Part shown: in pieces, positions 1 to 8,512 of the stretch | How the letters are laid out: each line of letters begins with the position of its first letter | Position numbering within the stretch: position 1 is the first letter of the stretch | Position numbers and translations under genes: made by a program | NCBI GenBank assembly: GCA_024244705.1 | Contig: JAAEOK010000088.1 | Span: 51,345 to 115,344, forward strand | Direction of reading: 5' to 3' | Origin: Alphaproteobacteria bacterium | GTDB lineage: Bacteria; Pseudomonadota; Alphaproteobacteria; JAAEOK01 | DNA: 64,000 nt | Notes under the pieces: model-generated | Seen by the model: the letters and a program-made list of their open reading frames with translations, nothing else | What the model was told of the DNA's origin: nothing | The model's database searches: none

Positions 1-109
1 AATTGAAGGCGGCGCTTTCGGACGCTAATGTGCATGGAGTTGCGTCAATCAATAGAGACGGGTCCGGCCATCCGGCCGCGCCTAGTCACGACCAGGGAGG
101 AAAAGCCGC

Positions 110-1090
110 ATGAAATTGACACCCGCACTGTTCGCGGCGACGGCCGTCGCCGCTGCGTCGCTCGCCGGCATGGCAACCGCCGAGGAAGTCACGATACGAG
201 GCATGAGCGCCTTCGCCGACGGGACGACCTTCACCAAGAACTTCGAACGCTTCGTCGACAAGGTCAATGAGACCGGCAAGGGCGTCGTCCAAATCGACTA
301 TATCGGCGGCGGCGGCAAGGTCATGAGCCCGTTCGAAGTCGGCAACGCCATCCAGGGCGGCACGGTCGATATCGCCAATGTGGCGAGCGCGTTCTATACG
401 ACGCTGTTGCCCGAGGGCGACGCCATCAAGCTGTCCGAATACACGATTTCGGAAGAGCGCGAGAACGGTGCCTGGGCGTTCATGAATCAGCTCCACAACG
501 AGAAGATGAATGCCCAGCACATCGCGCGCCAGAAGGACTGCGTGCCGTTCCACCTCTATCTCGGCAAGAATGCCGATCCGATCGGCAAGCCCGATTTGAC
601 CGGCTACAAGATCCGCGTGACCCCGATCTATCGCGCGTTCTTCGCGGCGATGGGGGCCGAATTGCTGCGCACGGCGCCGGGCGAGGTTTACACCGCCCTC
701 GAAAGCGGCACTGTCGACGGCTATGGCTGGCCGACCCAGGGCGTGCTCGATCTCGGCTGGCACGAGGTCACCGGCTATCGCGTCGACCCGCCCTTCTATC
801 GCGCATCGGTCGAGGTCATCATGAACCTGGAAAAGTGGAACAGCCTCAACGACGAGCAGAAGGCGGTGATCATGGATGCCGCGTTGTGGATGGAATCGCT
901 GTGCGAAGAGGACATGGCGGTCAACGACACCGAGCTGGCGAGACAGGCCGATGTCGGGATCGAGACCATCACGTTTTCGGGCGATGCCGGCGCGCAATAC
1001 CTGCAGATGGCCAAGGATGAAGGGTGGAAAGCCTTTATCGAGGCGAACCCGGAAAACGGTCCAAAGCTGCAAGAGCTGCTGACCCGATAG
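110..1090 (+). CDS. TRAP transporter solute-binding protein (DctP family)
   Basis: Periplasmic receptor of a tripartite ATP-independent transporter, which captures an organic acid and delivers it to the QM permease. The 326-residue product starts with a Sec signal peptide ending near ATA-EE (residues 24-26). The family motif around GYKIRVTP (about 165-172) carries the conserved Arg that usually clamps the substrate carboxylate, followed by a TALESGTVDG segment typical of DctP proteins. A GGGAGG-like Shine-Dalgarno (AGGGAGG) lies about 10 bases before the ATG. The small and large permease genes follow on the same strand, and a MarR regulator closes the operon. The exact substrate cannot be read from sequence; the family name does not imply C4-dicarboxylate here. 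Confidence 0.93.
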   Translation: MKLTPALFAATAVAAASLAGMATAEEVTIRGMSAFADGTTFTKNFERFVDKVNETGKGVVQIDYIGGGGKVMSPFEVGNAIQGGTVDIANVASAFYTTLLPEGDAIKLSEYTISEERENGAWAFMNQLHNEKMNAQHIARQKDCVPFHLYLGKNADPIGKPDLTGYKIRVTPIYRAFFAAMGAELLRTAPGEVYTALESGTVDGYGWPTQGVLDLGWHEVTGYRVDPPFYRASVEVIMNLEKWNSLNDEQKAVIMDAALWMESLCEEDMAVNDTELARQADVGIETITFSGDAGAQYLQMAKDEGWKAFIEANPENGPKLQELLTR

Positions 1091-1099
1091 GCGCACCAG

Positions 1100-1129
1100 G
1101 GATGGGCTCGGCCCTCGCCGGGCCCATCC
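1100..1129 (+). terminator. GC-rich stem-loop after the TRAP binding-protein gene
   Basis: GGATGGGC at 1100-1107 pairs with GCCCATCC at 1122-1129, with an inner CGGC/GCCG stem and a four-base loop, giving about 13 pairs. No T-tract follows, so it is more likely a partial terminator or an mRNA 3'-end stabiliser than a full stop. It would raise binding-protein output over the permease genes downstream. Function is inferred from position. Confidence 0.6.
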
Positions 1130-1150
1130 GCGTCACCGCGATTTCATGCG

Positions 1151-1669
1151 ATGGGCAATAGCGTGGCCGCCGTCTACGATCGGTTATTGGCCCTTTGCGG
1201 CCTACTTGCCGGATCCACCCTGGCGCTTTTGGCGTTCGCGATCACCGTCGATATTGTCCTCCGCAATGCCGGCATCCTGAATTTCCCGTGGTTGCTGGAA
1301 GTGGCGGAATACGTCATTTACGTCGCCACGTTTCTGGCCGCGCCCTGGGTGCTGAACCGGGCCGCCCATGTGCGTGTCGATGTCTTCGTCAATGTCGCGC
1401 CCAAACCGATGGCGACGGTCATGGAATTGGCCGCCGACCTGATCGGAATGGCGACCTGCGCGACCTTCGCCTGGTACAGCCTGAACGCGACCTCGATCTC
1501 CCTCGGCGGCAGCCGGCTCATCTACAAGGAATTGGTCATCCCCGAATGGCCATTGTTGGCGGTCATGCCGTTCGCCGGAGTGTTGCTCGCGATCGAGTTC
1601 GCCCGCCGTCTGCGACGCACATGGATCGCCGGCGGCGACATGAAGAATCGCATGACCGACGGACTCTGA
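1151..1669 (+). CDS. TRAP transporter small permease (DctQ family)
   Basis: A 172-residue integral membrane protein with four predicted helices, the usual size and topology of the DctQ/YiaM subunit that scaffolds the large permease. Helix 1 lies near residues 14-35, and the conserved-type segment WLLEVAEYVIYVATFLAAPW covers about 43-62. It lies between the binding protein and the large permease, 18 bases upstream of the latter. No strong Shine-Dalgarno precedes the chosen ATG, so the exact start is less sure than the gene. Confidence 0.9.
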   Translation: MGNSVAAVYDRLLALCGLLAGSTLALLAFAITVDIVLRNAGILNFPWLLEVAEYVIYVATFLAAPWVLNRAAHVRVDVFVNVAPKPMATVMELAADLIGMATCATFAWYSLNATSISLGGSRLIYKELVIPEWPLLAVMPFAGVLLAIEFARRLRRTWIAGGDMKNRMTDGL

Positions 1670-1687
1670 CGGGCGGCGGCGAAAATC

Positions 1688-3004
1688 ATGGAATGGTATG
1701 CCGCCCTCGTCCTGATGCTTGGTCTGATCTGCCTGCTTATGGCGATCGGCCTGCCGGTCGCCTTCGCCTTCTTCGCGGTCAATGCGGTCGGCGCCTTCGT
1801 CTTTCTCGGCGGCGAAGCGGGTCTGACCCAGATGACCCGCAATTCGATGGCCTCGGTCAACAGCTTCGCCTTGGTGCCGATACCGCTGTTCCTGCTGATG
1901 GGCGAAATCCTCTTTCATACCGGCGTCGCGTTGAAGGCGATCAACGCCATCGACCGCCTGTTCACGCGCCTGCCGGGGCGGCTTTCGATCGTTTCCGTGG
2001 TCGGCGGCACGGTGTTTTCCTCGCTGTCGGGGTCGACGATTGCCAACACCGCCGTCCTCGGTTCGGTGCTGATGCCCGAAATGCTGAGGCGCGGTTACCA
2101 CCCGACCATGGCGATGGGCCCGATCATGGCCACCGGCAGCATCGCCATGCTGATCCCGCCCTCGGCGCTGGCGGTTCTGCTCGGCAGCCTCGCCGGGATC
2201 TCGATCGCCGGCCTGCTGATGGCGGGAATCATCCCCGGCCTGATCATGAGCCTGGCCTTCCTCGGCTATGTCAGCGGACGGAGCTGGCTGCGCCCCGATC
2301 TGGCGCCGGCCTACGATGTCGAGGAACTGAATGCGTGGGACCGGTGGCGGCCGTTCCTGGTCTACGTGGTGCCGCTGTTCGGCATCTTCGCGGTAGTCGT
2401 CGGCTCGATCCTCGCCGGTTGGGCGACGCCGACGGAATCGGCGGCGCTGGGCTGTTCCGCCTCGTTCATCGCCGCCGTCCTTTACGGCGCCGTGACCCGG
2501 GAAAACTTGGTCCGCGCGCTGATGGAGACGGCGAAGATTTCGGTGATGATCCTGTTCATCATCGCCGGCTCGATCACGTTCTCGCAGATCCTCGCCTTTT
2601 CGGGCGCCACCAACGGCCTGCTCGAAGTCATCGGCGGCGTCGGCGCCGATCCGATCATCCTGCTGCTGGCGATGCTCGGCATATTGTTGTTCCTCGGCGC
2701 CTTCATGGACCAGGTGAGTATGATCATGATCACCCTGCCCTTCTTCATTCCATTGGCGACGACGATCGGCATCGACTTGCTGTGGTTCGGCGTCCTGATG
2801 CTGATCGTGATGGAGATCAGTTTCACGACGCCGCCCTTCGGTCTCCTGCTTTATGTGATGAAGGGGGTGGCGCCACCCGAGATCTCCATGGGCCAAGTTT
2901 ATCGCGCGGCGGCGCCGTTTATCGTCCTGGAACTGATCGTACTGGCCCTGATCGCGCTGGTCCCCGAAGCCGCCACCTGGCTGCCCTCGGTGATGCGCCG
3001 ATGA
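1688..3004 (+). CDS. TRAP transporter large permease (DctM family)
   Basis: The transport-conducting subunit of the sodium-dependent TRAP system. Its 438 residues form roughly 12 hydrophobic segments across the whole length, as in DctM/SiaM. Family signatures seen include the segment SLSGSTIANTAVLGSVLMPEM (with GxSGS-TIANTA core) and SALAVLLGSLAGISIAGLLM. Its stop overlaps the ATG of the MarR gene in an ATGA junction, indicating translational coupling. Together with the two genes upstream it makes a complete transporter. Confidence 0.94.
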   Translation: MEWYAALVLMLGLICLLMAIGLPVAFAFFAVNAVGAFVFLGGEAGLTQMTRNSMASVNSFALVPIPLFLLMGEILFHTGVALKAINAIDRLFTRLPGRLSIVSVVGGTVFSSLSGSTIANTAVLGSVLMPEMLRRGYHPTMAMGPIMATGSIAMLIPPSALAVLLGSLAGISIAGLLMAGIIPGLIMSLAFLGYVSGRSWLRPDLAPAYDVEELNAWDRWRPFLVYVVPLFGIFAVVVGSILAGWATPTESAALGCSASFIAAVLYGAVTRENLVRALMETAKISVMILFIIAGSITFSQILAFSGATNGLLEVIGGVGADPIILLLAMLGILLFLGAFMDQVSMIMITLPFFIPLATTIGIDLLWFGVLMLIVMEISFTTPPFGLLLYVMKGVAPPEISMGQVYRAAAPFIVLELIVLALIALVPEAATWLPSVMRR

Positions 3005-3480
3005 GCCCGCGCAACGATCCCGACCATCGCCTGCTCGCCGACGATTTGTCGCTCGACGACTTCCTGCCCTACCTGCTCAACCGGATCTCGAACCGGCTCA
3101 ACACGGATCTGAGCGAAGAGCTGCGAACGATCGGCGTCACCCTGCCCTATTGGCGCGTGCTGGCGGTGCTGCACGTCAAGGACGGCCGCAGCATCGGCGA
3201 ACTGTCGGTCTATACGATCACCGAACAATCGACGCTGTCGCGGATCGTCGACCGCATGGCGCAGGCGCGTCTCGTCGAACGGCGGCAGGCGCCGGGCGAC
3301 GCGCGTATCGCCGAGGTGTTCATGACCGATGCCGGCCGCGCGACCTTCGACCGCATCATGCCGATCGCCATGCGTCACTATCGGGTCGCGGTCGACGGCC
3401 TGACCGAAGACGAGCACCGGGTGCTGATCGAGGCCCTGCACAAGGTCCTGGCAACCGTTCGCGCCACCGAATATCCGTGA
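3001..3480 (+). CDS. MarR-family transcriptional regulator
   Basis: A 159-residue winged-helix regulator, the standard MarR length. The recognition region includes SIGELSVYTITEQSTLSRIVDRM (core TEQSTLSRIVDRM), followed by the wing LVERRQAPGDARIAEVFMTD with the DxR wing motif (GDAR). The ATG overlaps the DctM stop (ATGA), so it is co-translated with the TRAP permease and probably controls that operon in response to the transported acid or a metabolite of it. No operator was identified with confidence upstream of the TRAP binding-protein gene. Confidence 0.9.
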   Translation: MSPRNDPDHRLLADDLSLDDFLPYLLNRISNRLNTDLSEELRTIGVTLPYWRVLAVLHVKDGRSIGELSVYTITEQSTLSRIVDRMAQARLVERRQAPGDARIAEVFMTDAGRATFDRIMPIAMRHYRVAVDGLTEDEHRVLIEALHKVLATVRATEYP

Positions 3481-3598
3481 AGCGCGGCCCGTAACCACGT
3501 CAACCGCGCCGCAACGCGCCAATCATACAATGGTGACTTCGCCGCTCCGACACGCCTCGGAATAGTCAGAGTAAGGCTCTAAATATCCGCCCGAGATA

Positions 3599-5341
3599 CT
3601 ACGCCAAACCTGCTTTCCTGCGACCTTCGCGCAAGTTCTGATTGCTGTTGGCGTCGCGATAAGGTCGCCAGTCCTTCCGTATTTCGACAAATCCCGGATG
3701 AAGCCTTTCGCATTCGTCGAGCTCGGCGCGGGCCTCCTTTTCGCGGTCCAGATGGCCCAAGCCCACCGCCAAGACATAATGAGCATTGGGGTAATCCGGC
3801 CGCCATTGGACGGCCGTTCTTGCCGTTTCCACCGACTCCTCGTACCGGCCAGCGTTCAAATAAGCGCGGGCCAGGAAAGACAATTGCATGTGCCTCTGCG
3901 GATCCTTCGGATTGAGCCGTTGGGCTTGCTCCATCAGAACAATTCCCTCGGCATCTCCGACGAGATCGAGTTTGTTGCCGAGCGCGTGCCGACTATCCGC
4001 GTCGCTCGGGTTGAGCGCCACCGCCCGTCGCCCCTCGGCAATCGCAAGATCCAACTCGTCACGCCAGAGATAGGCAGTGCTCAGGAGGTGGTGCGCCAAT
4101 GAGGATTCGTCATTGAGCGCCACCGCCTGCCGGGCCGCCTCGTGGAGTTTCGCAATAGAGCCTTTCCGGTCTTCCGTATATTCGAGCAACAAATCGCGCG
4201 AATACGTCCAGGCCAGGTTGGCAAATGCTTCGCAATAATTCGGGTTGAGCTCGATCGCGCGCGTAAACATCTTCCGGGCTTCGACATGGCCCTCATGCGT
4301 GAACTCGTGGAGCCTTGACCGTCCCCGTAAAAAATAGTCCCACGCATCCAGATTGTCCGGCGGCTTTGCCCTTGAATGCGCGAGTTCGGCCTTTCCGATT
4401 GCCGGTTCCAAATTCGCGGCGATTCTATGGGTAAGCTCATCCTGGAGCAGGAAAACGTCGTCCAATTCCCCTTCAAGCTTTTCGACCCAGACATGATGGC
4501 CGCCAGTTGTGTCGATAAGCTGCGCGGTGACCCGGACACGGTTTCCGCTCCTGCGCACGCTGCCTTCGAGAACATAGCGCGCCTCGAGTTCACGGCCGAT
4601 CTGCTTCACGTCCACAGCCTTGCCCTTGTAGGCAAAGCTGGAGTTCCGGGCGATCACCGGAAATGACCGCCAAAGAGCGAGCGCGGTGATGATTTCCTCG
4701 GTGAGCCCATCGGAGAAATACTCTTGCTCGGCGTCACCGCTCATGTTGGCGAATGGCAGAACAGCCACCGCCGGTCGCTTGAGCATTACTTCCGCCGTTC
4801 CCGGGGATGCTGTATCGGACGTCTCGTTTGCAGCGAGAACCTTATAGGCTCGTATCGGTCGGGCGATGTTCTTTACCTTGAGCTCGCCCAAGTCGGCAAA
4901 GCCAATCGGAAGCCTATCGCCAACGTGCTCGTGCACCGTGGCGCTGACGCAGATCCCACTCGGCTCGGCGAGGCCCTCGAGCCGCGCCGCGACGTTCACG
5001 CCATCACCCAGGATATCATCGCCGTTAATCACGATGTCGCCCAGATTGATGCCCATTCGGTATTGGATGCGGTGCTCCTGAGGCAATTCGGCCTCGCGCT
5101 CCGCAATACCCTTCTGTACGGCCACGGCGCATTTGACGGCATCAACAACGCTGGCAAATTCCACCAACAAACCGTCGCCGGTGGTCTTGACGATACGCCC
5201 GTGGTGCGCGGAGATCAGGGGGTCGAATAGTTCAGAGCGATGCGCCTTCTGGCGCGCAATCGTGTCTTCTTCGGCGGACCCCATAAGCCGTGAATAACCG
5301 ACCATATCGGTAGCAAGAATCGCCGCAAGCCGACGTTGCAT
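3599..5341 (-). CDS. Class III adenylate/guanylate cyclase with TPR repeats
   Basis: A 580-residue cytoplasmic signalling protein. Residues 1-170 form a class III nucleotide cyclase domain: metal-binding Asp12 (in ATDMVGYS) and Asp56 (in TTGDGLLVEF), and the GDGVNVAARLEGLA helix supplying the Asn and Arg for transition-state binding. Residues about 190-310 match the TolB/FlgO-like module common in this rhizobial-type family (AVLPFANMSGD, YVLEGSVRRSG). The C-terminal half is tetratricopeptide repeats (for example ARKMFTRAIELNPNYCEAF). Such proteins are numerous in Alphaproteobacteria; the activating signal and true product (cAMP or cGMP) are unknown. It is a monocistronic gene convergent with the marR gene. 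Confidence 0.9.
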   Translation of the reverse strand: MQRRLAAILATDMVGYSRLMGSAEEDTIARQKAHRSELFDPLISAHHGRIVKTTGDGLLVEFASVVDAVKCAVAVQKGIAEREAELPQEHRIQYRMGINLGDIVINGDDILGDGVNVAARLEGLAEPSGICVSATVHEHVGDRLPIGFADLGELKVKNIARPIRAYKVLAANETSDTASPGTAEVMLKRPAVAVLPFANMSGDAEQEYFSDGLTEEIITALALWRSFPVIARNSSFAYKGKAVDVKQIGRELEARYVLEGSVRRSGNRVRVTAQLIDTTGGHHVWVEKLEGELDDVFLLQDELTHRIAANLEPAIGKAELAHSRAKPPDNLDAWDYFLRGRSRLHEFTHEGHVEARKMFTRAIELNPNYCEAFANLAWTYSRDLLLEYTEDRKGSIAKLHEAARQAVALNDESSLAHHLLSTAYLWRDELDLAIAEGRRAVALNPSDADSRHALGNKLDLVGDAEGIVLMEQAQRLNPKDPQRHMQLSFLARAYLNAGRYEESVETARTAVQWRPDYPNAHYVLAVGLGHLDREKEARAELDECERLHPGFVEIRKDWRPYRDANSNQNLREGRRKAGLA

Positions 5342-5450
5342 CTCTTATCCTTCCCGGCCATAGGCTACGGCGTCTATTGGAAATTAGCTACTGGGGGAGA
5401 ATTGATCCGCGTGATATCCGCTTCGAACTAAAATGTGGGCCCACTGGTAC

Positions 5451-5813
5451 TTATTTCTTGATCAGCGGATCGCAGGCCAAAGCCGCGCCCTTCGCCGCGT
5501 CGCCGATATGCGCCAAGGCGGCGTCCTTTTCCGCCGCGGTCAGGCCGAGACGGTCGGCCTCGGCGTCGAACGCCGCCTTCTGGCCCGCCGCCACCTGGGC
5601 CGAGATCGCGGCGACCAGCGAAAACTCCTGCGCCGACAATTTCCGTTCGTAGTGTCCGACGCCGCAGCGGCAGAATTCTTCGGTGCTGCCGGCGCTGCCC
5701 ATGCAGCTATCGAAAAAGGTTCGGGCCGCGGGCGACGGCTCGTCGGCGGCCTCCGCGGTGAGCCCCAAAAGCATGATCGCGGCGGTCGCCGCCGCCAGGC
5801 GCGAAACTGTCAT
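5451..5813 (-). CDS. Small secreted protein of unknown function
   Basis: A 120-residue product with a Sec signal peptide (hydrophobic core near residues 7-18, likely cleavage after AEA, residues 20-22). The mature part is helical and has cysteines in FDSCMG, EEFCRCGVGHYE and ALACDPLIKK, suggesting disulfides or metal binding. CxC followed by H could bind a metal, but no known heme motif (CxxCH) is present. I do not recognise a family. It lies 109 bases upstream of the cyclase gene on the same strand, so co-transcription is possible. Confidence 0.7.
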   Translation of the reverse strand: MTVSRLAAATAAIMLLGLTAEAADEPSPAARTFFDSCMGSAGSTEEFCRCGVGHYERKLSAQEFSLVAAISAQVAAGQKAAFDAEADRLGLTAAEKDAALAHIGDAAKGAALACDPLIKK

Positions 5814-5905
5814 CCTTGGCTCCCTTTCGTTTCCACCGTTAGACTAGAGCGATGGCGCGCCGGATTGAACCATTCTGATTGAACCCTTTCGCATCGAACC
5901 GGGCA

Positions 5906-6310
5906 ATGGCAAGACGGATACGAATTCACTGCGACGACATCGTGATCGGAGCCATGCTCTTGGACACGCCGACGGCCGATGCCATCTGGAATGCCTTGCC
6001 ATTCGAATCGCGCGCCATGACCTGGGGCGACGAGGTCTATTTTTCGACGCCATGCCGGATCGGCCGCGAAAGCGATGCACGTTCGGTGGTCGAGGCCGGC
6101 GAAATCGCCTACTGGCCCGACGGTGACGCGGTGGCCATCGGGTTCGGCCCGACGCCGATTTCCGAGGGCGATGAAATCCGGCTCGCCAGTCCCTGCAACA
6201 TCTGGGCCCAGGCGATCGACGATGTCGTCGCGCTGAAGGCGATCAACGCCGGCGCGACTGTGCGCATGGAGAGTGCCGACGACGCCGCGCCTCAAGCGAA
6301 CCCGTCATGA
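5906..6310 (+). CDS. Cyclophilin-like-fold protein (DUF3830/TM1367 type)
   Basis: A 134-residue protein starting MARRIRIHCDDI. The pattern of a short beta strand, LLDTPTADAIWNALPFES, MTWGDEVYFSTP, and GEIAYWPDGDAVAIGFGPTP is characteristic of the small cyclophilin-fold family found next to amidase and nitrilase genes. No prolyl isomerase active site is expected in this group and the biochemical role is unknown. A TTG at 5879 would add nine residues, but the ATG fits the family start better. It overlaps the following nitrilase gene by ATGA, so the two are coupled and probably act on the same substrate or in one complex. Confidence 0.78.
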   Translation: MARRIRIHCDDIVIGAMLLDTPTADAIWNALPFESRAMTWGDEVYFSTPCRIGRESDARSVVEAGEIAYWPDGDAVAIGFGPTPISEGDEIRLASPCNIWAQAIDDVVALKAINAGATVRMESADDAAPQANPS

Positions 6311-7161
6311 AGGTCCTCGCCTGCCAGATCGAAATCCCGGAGATCACCACGGCCGCGCAGCGATCGTCGTTTCTCGACGACACGATCGAGAAGATTTCCG
6401 CCAAACAGGCCCAGGAGCCAGCGGACCTCGTGGTGCTGCCGGAACTGTCGTCGATCGAATATTCGCGCCGCGCCTTCGACAATCTCGACCAGCTCTCAGA
6501 GGATCTGGACGGCCATTCGTTCGAAGTCTTCGGACGCGCTGCCCGCGAACTGAGTGTCGCCATCTGTTACGGCATACCGCGCATCGGAGACGAGGGCTTT
6601 CACATCTCGCAGGTCGTCGTCGATGCCAACGGCAGCCGGGTCGGCCATTTCGACAAGATGCATATCGCTCATTACGGAGCGTCCCCGGAAAAGGATTATT
6701 TCACGCGCGGGCGGCATGTCTTCCTGTTCGAGATCGCCGGCATCCGGATGGCGCCGATCATCTGCTACGACATTCGCATCCCGGAACTCGCGCGCATGCT
6801 GTGCGTCGATTACGGCGTCGAGCTGATCCTCCATTGCGGCGCCTATTTCGTCGACCGGTCCTATTACAGCTGGCGCCATTTCGTCGTCACCCGGGCATTG
6901 GAAAACCAAGCCTACATGCTCAGCCTCAACCGGGCCGGCGACGATTACGGCTCGTCGATCTTCTGCCCGCCTTGGGTCGACGAGACGGCGCCGGAAATCA
7001 TGCTGCCCAAAGAAGAGACCTTCGCGAGTTTCGAGATCGACCGGGCCCGGATCGTCGAGGCGCGAAAGACCTACTCCTTTCTCGAAGACCGCCTGCCCGA
7101 CTACCGTCGGCTCGACGTGCGCGACGGCAGGTCGGCCGCCACCAAGCCGGACACCGATTAG
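6307..7161 (+). CDS. Carbon-nitrogen hydrolase (nitrilase superfamily amidase)
   Basis: A 284-residue cytoplasmic hydrolase cleaving a non-peptide C-N bond, probably an amide or carbamoyl compound. The catalytic Glu-Lys-Cys triad is visible: Glu46 in VVLPELSS, Lys117 in GHFDKMHI and Cys153 in APIICYDIRIPE. Length is typical of stand-alone aliphatic-amidase/omega-amidase-type members. The start ATG overlaps the stop of the cyclophilin-fold gene. Its last about 21 codons are duplicated, in diverged form, 1.3 kb downstream (see the pseudogene remnant at 8373). Substrate unknown; the nearby peptidase and ABC importer suggest uptake and breakdown of an amide-containing compound. Confidence 0.88.
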   Translation: MKVLACQIEIPEITTAAQRSSFLDDTIEKISAKQAQEPADLVVLPELSSIEYSRRAFDNLDQLSEDLDGHSFEVFGRAARELSVAICYGIPRIGDEGFHISQVVVDANGSRVGHFDKMHIAHYGASPEKDYFTRGRHVFLFEIAGIRMAPIICYDIRIPELARMLCVDYGVELILHCGAYFVDRSYYSWRHFVVTRALENQAYMLSLNRAGDDYGSSIFCPPWVDETAPEIMLPKEETFASFEIDRARIVEARKTYSFLEDRLPDYRRLDVRDGRSAATKPDTD

Positions 7162-7224
7162 CCTGCCGTATTTGTTGGAGCGGCAGTGTCAGAAAATGAC
7201 CGCCGTCTCCAGCGCCGCGCCTAT
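7091..7224. repeat. Left copy of a ~130-bp diverged direct repeat flanking the GT8 gene
   Basis: By eye this stretch aligns end to end with 8385-8512 in the same orientation, roughly three quarters identical, with almost no gaps. It holds the last 24 codons of the intact nitrilase gene plus about 60 bases beyond, ending in what looks like the tail of an M24 peptidase reading left. The right copy has the reverse: a nitrilase tail that belongs to no intact gene, followed by the intact M24 tail. Confidence 0.75.
7189..7221 (-). pseudogene. Remnant of an M24 peptidase C-terminus
   Basis: Read on the minus strand, these codons give GAALETAVIF followed by TGA, matching the end of the intact M24 peptidase encoded at 8483 (RAAPEMAVIS then TGA). 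No longer reading frame continues into the GT8 gene, so only the tail survives. The short length makes this call depend on the wider repeat alignment. Confidence 0.5.
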
Positions 7225-7287
7225 CTTATCGACCGCTCCCATTACACTCGATTTCCCAGGTGGGTCCGACACCGCGCGGCGCGTCGT

Positions 7288-8172
7288 TTAAGTAGATCTC
7301 CGGCGCGCACGGCGTTTGAAGCGCCGAATCCGCCGCTTCCGTGCGCGGAATCCGGACTCGGTAACTTCCGTCATTCTGATCGGAGCGACCGCCGCATATT
7401 TTTCGTAGAGTGTCCTATAGGGATATCGCGCCCATTGGAACCAGGGTTTTTCCACCGTGTTGAAATGAAAGATGCCGCGAAAGGAGTCGGTGTCGAAATC
7501 GGGAAGCCGCATCCGGTCGTTGATGAGGTCGCCATAAAGCACGTTCCACTTCTGGTCGAGGACTAGCTTATCTCCCTGGAGGCAACCGTTGATCATGTCC
7601 TGGTCGGCCCATCGGATCTTGCTCTCGTTTCGCCTGTAGTAATCGACGAGCCGGGCCGCGACGTTCTCGTGCCGCCATCGAACCGCATCGATCAACAGCA
7701 CCCCGGCATTGACGTAGGGTTCCCCGGCGACGAGCGCGAGCGCATCGCGACGATCGGGCTTTACATTGTTGTCCAAGGCCGCGGCGAAGAGCTTGCCATC
7801 CAGGTCACAATCGAGGAGCGGTGCCAAGTCGGCTTGGACGATCAGATCGACGTCGTGATAGAGTATTCTGTCCGCCGCTATCTTGTCGGGCCCGAACACC
7901 CTGAAGTAGGTCGCTTGGGAAAAATGGTCCGATGCCTTGAGGTGGTCGTACTCTTGGCGATCGATCTCGATGAATTCGATCCTACGCTGGAAGGACTGGC
8001 ACAGGTGATCGAGCGCTTCCAAGCTATCGGAGCTGAGACCCGCCGTGATCGCGTATAGGTCGATGTCGAGATGTCCGTTGTTCAGGAACAAGGAGGTCAG
8101 CATGACACTCGCCGCCGGCGCATAGGCGTTGTCGAAGCATATCAATATCGACGTCGAGTGCTTCTCTCTCAT
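7288..8172 (-). CDS. Glycosyltransferase family 8 protein
   Basis: A 294-residue nucleotide-sugar transferase of the GT8 (LPS galactosyl/glucosyltransferase, RfaI/RfaJ-like) family. The N-terminus ILICFDNAYAPAASVMLTSL is the classic GT8 donor-binding start, and the DxD metal motif is in ILYHDVDLIV (about residues 103-112). A C-terminal region with HFNTVEKPW corresponds to the second metal/His site. ATG at 8172 was chosen because it begins the conserved domain; an open frame extends 61 codons upstream but is not family-like. The basic C-terminus (KRRIRRFKRRARR) may attach to the membrane. The gene sits alone between two diverged repeat copies, consistent with insertion into an ancestral nitrilase/M24 junction. 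Confidence 0.88.
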   Translation of the reverse strand: MREKHSTSILICFDNAYAPAASVMLTSLFLNNGHLDIDLYAITAGLSSDSLEALDHLCQSFQRRIEFIEIDRQEYDHLKASDHFSQATYFRVFGPDKIAADRILYHDVDLIVQADLAPLLDCDLDGKLFAAALDNNVKPDRRDALALVAGEPYVNAGVLLIDAVRWRHENVAARLVDYYRRNESKIRWADQDMINGCLQGDKLVLDQKWNVLYGDLINDRMRLPDFDTDSFRGIFHFNTVEKPWFQWARYPYRTLYEKYAAVAPIRMTEVTESGFRARKRRIRRFKRRARRRST

Positions 8173-8372
8173 CGTAGTGGCCCGCCGAGGTGAGACGAGA
8201 ATCGACCCGGATCCCCGATGTGAAACCGACCTCCGCAGGACAGCATGCCCCGATCTTGTCCAGGGAGACAATCCGCTTGCCGCCGACGGTCGGCGGTGAC
8301 GTTGACCCGGTACGACGAAAACCGTCTGGCCGGCCCGTGCAGCAACCGGGACCATGCGTCCGAAGCAACGCG
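8173..8372. other. Intergenic stretch upstream of the GT8 gene
   Basis: No convincing gene. It holds the upstream region of the minus-strand GT8 gene, and the non-coding interval as a whole runs on to 8482 through the nitrilase remnant and right repeat copy. I see no recognisable promoter or terminator. Confidence 0.5.
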
Positions 8373-8455
8373 ATGAAAATCCTCGCCGGCTTGACTACCG
8401 GCGGCTCGACGTGTTCGACGGCCGGTCGGCGCCGGCGAAACGGAGCGCGGATTGA
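8373..8455 (+). pseudogene. Remnant of a second nitrilase gene (start and tail only)
   Basis: ATGAAAATCCTCGCC at 8373 resembles the start of the intact nitrilase gene (MKVLA). Shortly after, from 8393, the sequence reads DYRRLDVFDGRSAPAKRSAD then TGA, compared with DYRRLDVRDGRSAATKPDTD then TAG in the intact gene. The two pieces are out of frame and about 255 codons between them are missing. The tail match is strong; the start match is only five codons. Best explained as an internally deleted homologue, not a direct copy, given the sequence divergence. Confidence 0.6.
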
Positions 8456-8512
8456 TCCGTTCGATTTGTTAGCCAGGCAAGTTCACGAAATGACCGCCAT
8501 CTCCGGCGCGGC
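8385..8512. repeat. Right copy of the ~130-bp diverged direct repeat
   Basis: Matches 7091-7224 in the same orientation across the nitrilase tail, the short intergenic gap (shared ATTTGTT and AAATGACCGCC blocks) and the last ten or so codons of the M24 peptidase. Together the two copies bracket the GT8 gene. Confidence 0.75.

Noticed and set aside
1202..2896. 564-codon minus-strand open frame opposite the TRAP permeases
   Set aside because: Arg/His/Asp/Gln-rich composition typical of antisense shadows in high-GC DNA; the plus-strand genes have clear families.
1195..3000. Long open frame fused in phase to the MarR gene
   Set aside because: It is an out-of-frame reading of the TRAP permease genes; only the part from ATG 3001 has regulator similarity.
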